Assembly (NCBI GenBank): GCA_041390825.1
Contig: JAWKPF010000062.1
Location: 1-8,157, forward strand
Reading direction: 5' to 3'
DNA from: Thermomicrobiales bacterium
GTDB taxonomy: Bacteria > Chloroflexota > Chloroflexia > Thermomicrobiales > UBA6265
DNA: 8,157 bases
Below, piece by piece: positions 1-5,397 of the stretch. Each line of letters begins with the position of its first letter. The first letter of the stretch is position 1. The translations under genes were made by a program, and so were the position numbers. The notes below the pieces were generated by a model, which was not told where the DNA came from, made no database searches, and was given only the letters and a program-made list of their open reading frames with translations.

Positions 1-2
1 TA

Positions 3-629
3 TCGCTGCCGGGAATTGGATCGGACAATCCCGACCGCGACCCCACTTTGGTGCATGGGCGCGCGCTCGCCGAGGCGATCCGGCTACGCTGGGCACTACG
101 TCACCCGCACCGCGGATATTTCTTCCGGGCGGAGGACTTCTTCGGGTTCACCAAGCGAATGGATCAGCTGAAAGCCGAGTTGCTGGCCGAGGCGGCGGAA
201 ATGCGCAATGACCGGACGAGCTCGGAGTTCGCGCGGAACCTTGGCGCAGGAGTGATTGCCGGGCAGGCGCGCGCGATCGAGCAGCAATACGGCGCCAGTG
301 GTCTCGATGCCGCGTCCCACGGCGAGCAGTTTCTCGATCTCTTTTCCGCGCGATGCCGTCCGGGAGGTATCTATCTGATGGACGAACCGGAAGCTCCGCT
401 TTCCCCGGCCCGCCAACTGACCTTCCTCTCGATGCTGCGCGCGATGGCCGAAGATGGCTCGCAGTTCATCATCGCAACGCACTCTCCCATGCTGCTGGCG
501 CTGCCCGGAGCGGCGATTCTCAGTTTCGACGGAGGCGCGATTCGCCCGGCCAGGTACGACACGCTGGAGCATGTGCAGATCATGCGTTCATTTCTGGACG
601 ATCCGGAGGCCTACCTGCGCCATCTTTAG
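3..629 (+). CDS. AAA family ATPase (ABC-class, COG3910-like), C-terminal part, cut by left window edge
   Basis: The frame is open to the left edge and ends at TAG 627-629, leaving 208 visible residues. The fragment carries the second half of an ABC-type nucleotide-binding fold. There is an ABC-signature-like SHGE near residues 105-108, a Walker B with D-loop (GIYLMDEPEAPLSP, about 122-135, catalytic Glu in DEPE), and a switch-histidine segment (IIATHSP, about 156-162). The Walker A P-loop is not present and should lie just upstream of the window. The pattern of signature, DEPEAxLSP and ATHSP is typical of small stand-alone predicted ATPases of the COG3910 group, whose substrate is not established. 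Position 48 is TTG and could start a shorter frame, but a start there would omit the P-loop, so I treat the gene as partial. It ends 35 nt before the FIST gene on the same strand, so read-through is possible. The family call is solid; the cellular role is unknown. Confidence 0.85.
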   Translation, partial: SLPGIGSDNPDRDPTLVHGRALAEAIRLRWALRHPHRGYFFRAEDFFGFTKRMDQLKAELLAEAAEMRNDRTSSEFARNLGAGVIAGQARAIEQQYGASGLDAASHGEQFLDLFSARCRPGGIYLMDEPEAPLSPARQLTFLSMLRAMAEDGSQFIIATHSPMLLALPGAAILSFDGGAIRPARYDTLEHVQIMRSFLDDPEAYLRHL

Positions 630-664
630 GTGGCGGAGCCCGTGGGTCTGGTAGGCTTGCCGCC

Positions 665-1897
665 ATGAGCGCACACGGCACCTCTCCAGCTTCGCAGTCT
701 CACGATCCGGCCCCGCAGGGACCAACTCGCCAGGCAACGGCGCGTTCGTCGGTGGGCATCAGCCGCGATTGGCGGATGGCGCTCGACATGGCGTTGGATG
801 GGATTCGCGATGTCGTGCCAGATGCGATTTTCGCCTTTGCATCCGCATCGTTCGACGAAGACCTGCCGTCGATCTCGGAGGCGATTTGGCATCACGCGGG
901 TTCGATGATCGTCGTCGGGTGTTCCAGTAGTGGCGTCATCGGACGTGGCGCGGAAATGGAGCACGAACCGGCGATCTCCCTGCTCGCCCTGGAGTTGCCG
1001 GGTGCGATCTTGCGTCCCGTTCGTTTCACTCAGGGAATGCTCGAGGAATCGCGTGGCGGCAATCTGGCCGATCGGCTTGGCGTCGATCCGGCGCTCGTGA
1101 ACGGCTGGACTGTGCTCGCCGATCCGTTTCGCATGGATGGCGCGCTGCTCGTCGACCAGCTGAACTCCGCCTATCCCGGCTTGCCGGTGATCGGCGGTTT
1201 GCTGGCGCCGGGTCCGGGACAGCGGCAAACCTGGGTCATGCTCAACGGCCGGATCTACAACGATGGCGGGGTCGGCCTATCGATCGGTGGCGCCTACGAT
1301 GTGCTGCCAATCGTTTCACAGGGATGCGAGCCAATCGGTGAGCCCTGGACGATCACGGCTGTCGATGAAAAATGGATCGAAACGATCTCGAATCGGCCAG
1401 CTTTGCAGATGTTGACCGACACGCTTTCGACCCTGCCGGGCGAGATTCAGCAAGAGGTGCGCGATCACCTCGTCGCGGGGTTGGCTGCCAACGAGTATCG
1501 CGAAACGTTCGGGCGAGGAGATTTCCTGATACGCAACATCATCGGGATACGGCGGGAATCGGGCGCTATCGCGTTGGGCGCCAGACCGCGAGTGGGCCAG
1601 ACGATTCAGTTTCAGCTGCGCGACGCCGCCACGGCCGATCTCGATCTCACTGCCACTCTGCTCGAGGCGCATCTCCGGCTGGGAGGGCGCGATCCGATTG
1701 CCGGGTTGCTGGCCTCGTGCAATGGCCGGGGGACCGGTATGTTCGATGTACCCCATCACGATGCCGCGGCAATCGAGCGCCGTTTCCCCGGATTGCCACT
1801 GGCCGGTTTGATCGCGGCGGGCGAGATCGGCCCGGTGGGCTCCAAAACGTTCATTCATGGCTTTACGAGCAGTCTTGGGCTGATCGTTCCGGCTTGA
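665..1897 (+). CDS. FIST N- and C-domain protein (putative small-ligand sensor)
   Basis: This 410-residue protein has no transmembrane segment or signal peptide and is probably cytoplasmic. A short polar, Ser/Thr/Pro-rich leader (residues 1-30) precedes a FIST N-terminal domain at about 38-210, with the glycine/serine motif GCSSSG at 85-90. The FIST C-terminal domain covers about 215-408. Typical blocks there are VSQGCEPIG (217-225), DFLIRNIIGI (286-295), GQTIQFQLRDA (311-321), a CNGRG motif (351-355) and AAGEIGPVG near the end (384-392). FIST domains are proposed sensors of small ligands, possibly amino acids, and occur alone or fused to signalling modules; no output domain is fused here. 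ATG 665 is preferred because an in-frame extension back to position 353 would overlap the ATPase gene. Shine-Dalgarno support is weak (only AGG at 653-655). The exporter gene begins 18 nt downstream, which suggests an operon. The domain assignment is confident; the ligand is unknown. Confidence 0.9.
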   Translation: MSAHGTSPASQSHDPAPQGPTRQATARSSVGISRDWRMALDMALDGIRDVVPDAIFAFASASFDEDLPSISEAIWHHAGSMIVVGCSSSGVIGRGAEMEHEPAISLLALELPGAILRPVRFTQGMLEESRGGNLADRLGVDPALVNGWTVLADPFRMDGALLVDQLNSAYPGLPVIGGLLAPGPGQRQTWVMLNGRIYNDGGVGLSIGGAYDVLPIVSQGCEPIGEPWTITAVDEKWIETISNRPALQMLTDTLSTLPGEIQQEVRDHLVAGLAANEYRETFGRGDFLIRNIIGIRRESGAIALGARPRVGQTIQFQLRDAATADLDLTATLLEAHLRLGGRDPIAGLLASCNGRGTGMFDVPHHDAAAIERRFPGLPLAGLIAAGEIGPVGSKTFIHGFTSSLGLIVPA

Positions 1898-1905
1898 CAA
1901 GAATC

Positions 1906-1911
1906 GAGGAG
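1906..1911 (+). promoter_or_regulatory. Ribosome binding site for the LysE-family gene
   Basis: GAGGAG lies four bases before the GTG at 1916 and fixes that codon as the start of the transporter gene. It lies in the 18-nt gap after the FIST stop codon, consistent with separate translation initiation within one mRNA. Confidence 0.7.
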
Positions 1912-1915
1912 AACC

Positions 1916-2542
1916 GTGCGCGACGCGTTGTTCATCCCGTTGTTGTTGGGTTTGGCCTATGCGGCAGCACCCGGCGTGGTCAACACCGAATGCCTCCGGC
2001 GGGGAGTGAGCTTCGGTTTTCGGCCAGCGTTCCTGGTGCAACTCGGCGCGTTCGCCGGGAGCGGGGCATGGGCGGTGTTGGCGTTTTCCGGGTTGGCCGC
2101 GCTCTCGAGCGCGGCGACCGTGCTCGACGTGATCGGCCTGATGGGCGGCCTCTTTCTGTGCAAGATCGCCATCGACGCGTTTCGCACTGCCTTGCACGGG
2201 CGATCCGCTACCGAGCGCTCCAGTGAGGCGAGCGCGTTGCGCACCGGCCTCATCTTTGGGCTGGCAAACCCCGCCGCGTTGCCATTCTGGACCGGGATTG
2301 GCGGTGGGATGTTGGCAACGCACGGCGAGCCAACCTTCGCAACGACCATCGAGTTTCTGGCGGCATTCCTGATTGGGACCCTGGCCTGGGCGATCGGTTT
2401 CTGCGCGCTCGCCAGCGCGGGACGAAAATATGCGCGCCCCCGCGTCTTTCAAGCCATCGATGCTGTCTGCGGGACGATCATTGGTTTCTTTGGTGTGCGG
2501 CTGGTTTGGGCATCGGCTCGCCGGCTCGTTCGTGTGGTGTAA
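1916..2542 (+). CDS. LysE/RhtB-family amino-acid-type exporter
   Basis: This is a 208-residue polytopic inner-membrane protein of the normal length for the LysE/RhtB superfamily, which exports amino acids and related small molecules using the proton or cation gradient. About six hydrophobic segments are visible: residues 4-22, 40-62, 67-88, 111-133, 143-168 and 179-200. Family marks are the PG in the first helix (19-20, in AAAPGVVNTECLRRG), followed by glycine-spaced VSFGFRPAFLVQLGAFAGSG, and an NP in the fourth segment (118-119, GLANPAALPFW). A basic, Ser/Glu-rich loop at about 92-109 lies between helices 3 and 4, as in LysE proteins. GTG 1916 is chosen because of the adjacent Shine-Dalgarno. 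It sits between the FIST gene (18 nt) and the B3/B4 gene (3 nt), so the three are very probably co-transcribed. The substrate cannot be read from sequence; similar folds also export threonine, homoserine lactone, cysteine and others. Confidence 0.88.
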   Translation: MRDALFIPLLLGLAYAAAPGVVNTECLRRGVSFGFRPAFLVQLGAFAGSGAWAVLAFSGLAALSSAATVLDVIGLMGGLFLCKIAIDAFRTALHGRSATERSSEASALRTGLIFGLANPAALPFWTGIGGGMLATHGEPTFATTIEFLAAFLIGTLAWAIGFCALASAGRKYARPRVFQAIDAVCGTIIGFFGVRLVWASARRLVRVV

Positions 2543-2545
2543 GGC

Positions 2546-3247
2546 ATGACGTCTTTCCGGCTGGAGCGAGATTTCCTCGAGCTCTTTCCAAACGCGACGA
2601 TCGCGATAGCAGTGGTGCGCGGTGTCGACAACATGGTCGACGATCCCGAGATCTGGCCGATGCTGGACGTGGAGATCGAACGGGCGGCGGCCCTGGTCGG
2701 CGCGGGCGAGATCAGCCAGCATCCGGCAGTGGCTCCCTGGCGAGCGGCCTTCGCCCGGTTTGGCGTGAAGCCGTCGAAATACCGGTCGTCGATCGAGGCG
2801 ATGCTTCGTTCCGCGCAGTCAGGGAGATTGCGGCCCATCAACCCATTGGTCGATCTCTACAACGCGATCTCGTTGCGCCACCTGCTTCCGGTGGGTGGAG
2901 AGGACTTGGCAGCCATCGTTGGGGATGTGCGTCTGACGCGAGCGCACGGGGACGAGGAGTTCACCCCGTTGGGCTCTGAAGAACCGGAGACACCGCCGCC
3001 CGGCGCCGTCATCTACCGCGATGACGATTCTGTGATCTGTTCATGCTGGAACTGGCGTGAAGCCGAGCGAACGATGCTCACACCGGCTACCAGGGACGCC
3101 GTGCTTGTGATCGAGTCGATTCCGCCGCTGGACCCACTGGCGACGCGGATCGCGATCGACGACCTGGCCGCGCTGGTGACCCGACACCTGGGCGGAACAG
3201 CCGAGGTGTCGATCCTGAATGCCGAGCGACCGATCGTCGAGCTGTGA
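2546..3247 (+). CDS. Free-standing B3/B4 domain protein (PheRS beta-like, tRNA-editing fold)
   Basis: The 233-residue protein matches stand-alone B3/B4 domain proteins. In bacterial PheRS beta this domain forms the editing site that hydrolyses Tyr-tRNA(Phe); free-standing versions are widespread but mostly uncharacterised. The diagnostic block runs at about 66-120: AAFARFGVKPSKYRSSIEAMLR, then PINPLVDLYNAISLRHLLPVGGEDL. A second conserved part at about 150-195 contains PPGAVIYRDDDSVICSCWNWRE and a downstream VIESIPPL. No aminoacyl-tRNA synthetase catalytic motif or anticodon-binding domain is present, so it is not a broken pheT. The ATG follows the exporter stop codon by three bases. A GGTG at 2535-2538 inside the preceding gene may act as a ribosome site, so translational coupling is likely. 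Trans-editing of mischarged tRNA or hydrolysis of another aminoacyl compound is plausible, but activity is inferred only from the fold. Confidence 0.9.
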   Translation: MTSFRLERDFLELFPNATIAIAVVRGVDNMVDDPEIWPMLDVEIERAAALVGAGEISQHPAVAPWRAAFARFGVKPSKYRSSIEAMLRSAQSGRLRPINPLVDLYNAISLRHLLPVGGEDLAAIVGDVRLTRAHGDEEFTPLGSEEPETPPPGAVIYRDDDSVICSCWNWREAERTMLTPATRDAVLVIESIPPLDPLATRIAIDDLAALVTRHLGGTAEVSILNAERPIVEL

Positions 3248-3292
3248 CCGCCAGCCAAGGACCCCAAGGCCTCGATTGACGTTTCGCTTGAT
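3248..3292. other. Short convergent intergenic gap, no clear terminator
   Basis: These 45 bases separate the stop of the B3/B4 gene (+) from the stop of the UPF0114 gene (-). I looked for a stem-loop followed by a T-run on either strand and found none convincing, so termination here may be Rho-dependent or occur within the opposing gene. Confidence 0.5.
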
Positions 3293-3874
3293 CTACTCTT
3301 GCTCGATTGCCGATGTGGCCTTCTCCAGCGCCCGTTCTTCCCGAAGAAGCCTGACTTCTTCCTGAATGGAGTCATCGACTGCTTTGAGCAAGATGACCAG
3401 CGCAGCAAGCACGATACCGACGGCGATACCGAGATAGACGATGTCTTTGCCGTCTGACCACTCGGCCACATTGCTGAGAAAGTTCACTCCCAATACGACG
3501 CAGATCACGCCAATGATGCGGTGTTTCAACTCGTCGAGGGTATGAATCTTGAGCCAGGAGGGGAGGGTCGTCTTCTCGTCGATGAAGAGCTGATAGAGTC
3601 CGAGCGCGACGATGAGCAGGATGACTCCGATCAGGAAGACGTCGATGAGCTCGATGAATTCGATCGAGAGTTTTTCTTCGCGCGCGTCGGTGAGGTCACG
3701 ACTCGAGATGAGGTCCCAGATGACCGCCAACACCCGCAGGAACCCATAGATGATGAGCGTGAACGCGGCCAGCAGCGAACCGATCACCGCCAGGATGATC
3801 ATCGAAGGAGAGAGATCGAAGAGGCGCGACATCCAGAAGCGCACGATTTCCATGATCTGCATTGGGTGCGCCAT
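3293..3874 (-). CDS. UPF0114 (YqhA-like) integral membrane protein
   Basis: The 193-residue protein has four hydrophobic segments at about 25-50, 72-97, 117-136 and 144-166, a charged loop (58-70) and a helical, charged, possibly coiled-coil tail (167-193). The block between helices 2 and 3, LPSWLKIHTLDELKHRIIGV (104-123), followed by VVLGVNFLS, is the recognisable UPF0114 signature. The family is widespread in bacteria and plastids and its function is unknown; the topology suits an inner-membrane protein. The first ATG (3874) is directly abutted by GGAGGT (3880-3875), which is too close to serve it well. The ATG at residue 5 (3862) has about 12 bases of spacing and residue 8 (3853) about 21, so the real protein may be 189 or 186 residues. 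No in-frame start exists upstream before a stop at 3919. It lies 50 nt downstream of the tartrate dehydratase gene on the same strand and may share its transcript, though no functional link is evident. Confidence 0.85.
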   Translation of the reverse strand: MAHPMQIMEIVRFWMSRLFDLSPSMIILAVIGSLLAAFTLIIYGFLRVLAVIWDLISSRDLTDAREEKLSIEFIELIDVFLIGVILLIVALGLYQLFIDEKTTLPSWLKIHTLDELKHRIIGVICVVLGVNFLSNVAEWSDGKDIVYLGIAVGIVLAALVILLKAVDDSIQEEVRLLREERALEKATSAIEQE

Positions 3875-3924
3875 ACCTCCCGCGTTGGCCGGCCGGTCGC
3901 CGATGGACTGGGAGCATCATACCG

Positions 3925-5109
3925 TCAAACGAATGAACCCTCGCCTGCCGCGACCTGCCGCATGATGTCGATGAGAGCGCCCTTTTCCTCGAACCCGATG
4001 CCGGGGCTTTGCGGGAGTCCGACCATTCCATGCTCGACCCGGATGCTGTCCGCGAATCCGCCAAACGGCTGGAAAACGCCCGGATAGCTCTCATTTCCGC
4101 CGAGACCAAGTCCTGCCGCCATGTTCAGTGACATCTGGTGTCCGCCATGCGGCACGATGCGGGTGCGTGACCAGCCATTGGCTTCCACCATTTCGATAGT
4201 GCGCAAATACTCGACCAGGCCATAGGAAAGCGCGCAGTCGAACTGGAGCCAGTCGGAGGATGGATGCATACCGCCGTAGCGGATGAGATTGCGCGCGTCC
4301 TGCATCGAAAAGAGGTTCTCCCCGGTTGCCATGGGGTTGGGATAGCGTTGCGAGAGTTCTGCCTGGAGCGCGAAGTCGAGCGGGTCGCCAGCCTCCTCGT
4401 ACCAAAAGAGATCGTAGGGCGCGAGCGCATCGGCATAGGCGATCGCGGTTGGGAGATCGAAGCGGCCGTTCGCATCGACTGCAAGGTGGGATCCGTCGCC
4501 AACGACCTCGAGCACGGCTTCGATTCGCTCCAGGTCCCTGGCGAGCGGGACGCCACCGATTTTCATCTTGACGACTTCGTAGCCAAGATCGAGATAGCCG
4601 CGCATTTCTTCACGAAGCTCTGGCAGGCCCTTTCCCGGCGCATAGTAGCCCCCGGCTGCGTAGACCCATACGGGCTCGTGGACCGTTCCGCCGTTGTACC
4701 GATCGGCCAACAGACGGTAGAGCGGCACGCCCTCGATCTTGGCGACGGCGTCCCAGACGGCCATGTCGATGGTGCCGACCGCGACCGAGCGTTCCCCGTG
4801 GCCACCGGGTTTTTCGGCAGCCATGAGCAGCGACCAGATCTTTCGCGGATCGAGGTTTCCACCCGATTCGTCGATGATGGCGGCCGGCTCGGCCTCGAGC
4901 AGGCGCGGAACGAAGCGCTCGTTCAGCAAGCCAATCGGAGCGTAGCGGCCGTTCGAGTTGAACCCGTATCCGACGACGGGCTCGCCCTCCCGAATGACGT
5001 CGGTGATGATGGCGACCACGGCCGCGTCCATTTTGCTGAAGTCGATGTAGGCATTGCTCATCGGCGAGCTTATCGGAACAGACGCAACGCGAATGTCGGT
5101 AATCTTCAT
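3925..5109 (-). CDS. tarD: D(-)-tartrate dehydratase (enolase superfamily, mandelate racemase subgroup)
   Basis: The predicted 394-residue enzyme closely resembles, along its whole length, the characterised Bradyrhizobium TarD (about 389 residues). TarD converts D-tartrate to oxaloacetate by Mg2+-dependent syn-elimination of water. The N-terminal capping domain (1-130) contains ISSPMSNAYIDFSKM (13-27) and GYGFNSNGRY (47-56). The barrel carries KMK (181-183, catalytic Lys183), the metal ligands Asp212 (VDANGRF), Glu238 (WYEE) and Glu264 (TGEN), and the His321 base in HGGHQ (321-325). All lie one position from the reference numbering as I recall it, so the active site looks intact. ATG 5109 is chosen because the family starts at MKITDIR. 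The open frame continues upstream to 5346, but that part is less GC-biased and resembles no family member. Ribosome-site support is weak. The same symbol is used for an unrelated teichoic-acid gene in Bacillus. It is cytoplasmic and could feed tartrate into the TCA cycle; no transporter or regulator is in view. Confidence 0.92.
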   Translation of the reverse strand: MKITDIRVASVPISSPMSNAYIDFSKMDAAVVAIITDVIREGEPVVGYGFNSNGRYAPIGLLNERFVPRLLEAEPAAIIDESGGNLDPRKIWSLLMAAEKPGGHGERSVAVGTIDMAVWDAVAKIEGVPLYRLLADRYNGGTVHEPVWVYAAGGYYAPGKGLPELREEMRGYLDLGYEVVKMKIGGVPLARDLERIEAVLEVVGDGSHLAVDANGRFDLPTAIAYADALAPYDLFWYEEAGDPLDFALQAELSQRYPNPMATGENLFSMQDARNLIRYGGMHPSSDWLQFDCALSYGLVEYLRTIEMVEANGWSRTRIVPHGGHQMSLNMAAGLGLGGNESYPGVFQPFGGFADSIRVEHGMVGLPQSPGIGFEEKGALIDIMRQVAAGEGSFV

Positions 5110-5182
5110 TTCGTTCGGTATGCCCCTGGAATGGTCTGCGATCGATTCTTCGATAGCCACCTTCGAGCCATCGTCGTTTGAG

Positions 5183-5188
5183 ATTATC
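5183..5188 (-). promoter_or_regulatory. Possible -10 element for the tartrate dehydratase gene
   Basis: On the minus strand this reads GATAAT, five of six matches to the sigma-70 -10 consensus, about 74 bases before the ATG at 5109. No good -35 is found at 16-18 nt spacing. The only TTGGCA lies 13 bases upstream, which is too close, so activator dependence or a chance match are both possible. Confidence 0.22.
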
Positions 5189-5190
5189 CC

Positions 5191-5204
5191 GCACGCGAAC
5201 GTGC
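5191..5204. promoter_or_regulatory. 14-bp dyad, candidate operator
   Basis: GCACG, CGAA, CGTGC form a perfect 5-bp inverted repeat. It sits immediately upstream of the candidate minus-strand -10 hexamer, where a repressor could block polymerase. No regulator gene is in the window to pair it with. Confidence 0.25.
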
Positions 5205-5381
5205 CAATCTCATGCCCATTGGACCGCTGCAGATCTCTTGAGGAAGCAACGGACACGTTGGGTCCCTGAGTGTCGATGTTCTCGCTCCGGGGTTGGGCAG
5301 TTTCTGAGATCATGATCAACGTTCTGGAATCGCCGCGTCCGAACAATGAGGTGTCGCGGTCGATTATTGCTCATTGCTTCC

Positions 5382-5387
5382 AAGGAG
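5382..5387 (+). promoter_or_regulatory. Ribosome binding site deciding the amidohydrolase start
   Basis: AAGGAG ends ten bases before GTG 5398. This supports that GTG over the in-frame TTG at 5374, which lies upstream of the Shine-Dalgarno. Confidence 0.65.
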
Positions 5388-5397
5388 CGTCACGAGA

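Larger units (their letters stand above)
5110..5397. promoter_or_regulatory. Divergent regulatory region between the tartrate dehydratase and amidohydrolase genes
   Basis: This 288-bp stretch contains the 5' ends of two divergent genes and is visibly less GC-rich than the coding DNA around it. It holds three short dyads: ATCGA-TTCT-TCGAT at 5141-5154, GCACG-CGAA-CGTGC at 5191-5204, and the palindrome GATCATGATC at 5308-5317. A GATAAT hexamer lies on the minus strand at 5188-5183. I see no convincing -35/-10 pair for the + strand gene. Frames run open through it on both strands, but none looks like a real protein. Shared or opposed control of the two flanking genes is an inference from layout. 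Confidence 0.5.

Noticed and set aside
353..664. N-terminal extension of the FIST frame inside the ATPase gene
   Set aside because: It overlaps the conserved Walker B and H-loop of the ATPase, which is clearly coding in the other frame. The FIST domain begins well after ATG 665.
1316..2722. 468-codon open frame on the minus strand opposite the FIST and LysE genes
   Set aside because: It is rich in Arg, Gln, His and Pro, has no recognisable domain, and lies antisense to two well-supported genes. This is typical of a shadow frame in GC-rich DNA.
3887..3896. GGCCGGCC palindrome between the dehydratase and UPF0114 genes
   Set aside because: Eight-base G/C palindromes are expected by chance in DNA this GC-rich. 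There is no extended stem or T-run, so it is not called a terminator.
3521..4087. 188-codon plus-strand frame very rich in Asp, Glu and Arg
   Set aside because: It is antisense to the UPF0114 gene and the end of the dehydratase gene. Its acidic and basic runs are the complement of hydrophobic codons in the membrane protein.
4264..5181. 305-codon plus-strand frame opposite the tartrate dehydratase gene
   Set aside because: There is no domain, and it is fully antisense to an enzyme gene with intact catalytic residues.
5110..5346. 79-codon N-terminal extension of the tartrate dehydratase frame
   Set aside because: The frame stays open, but the family starts at MKITDIR. The extension lacks hydrophobic or targeting character and its composition is intergenic-like.
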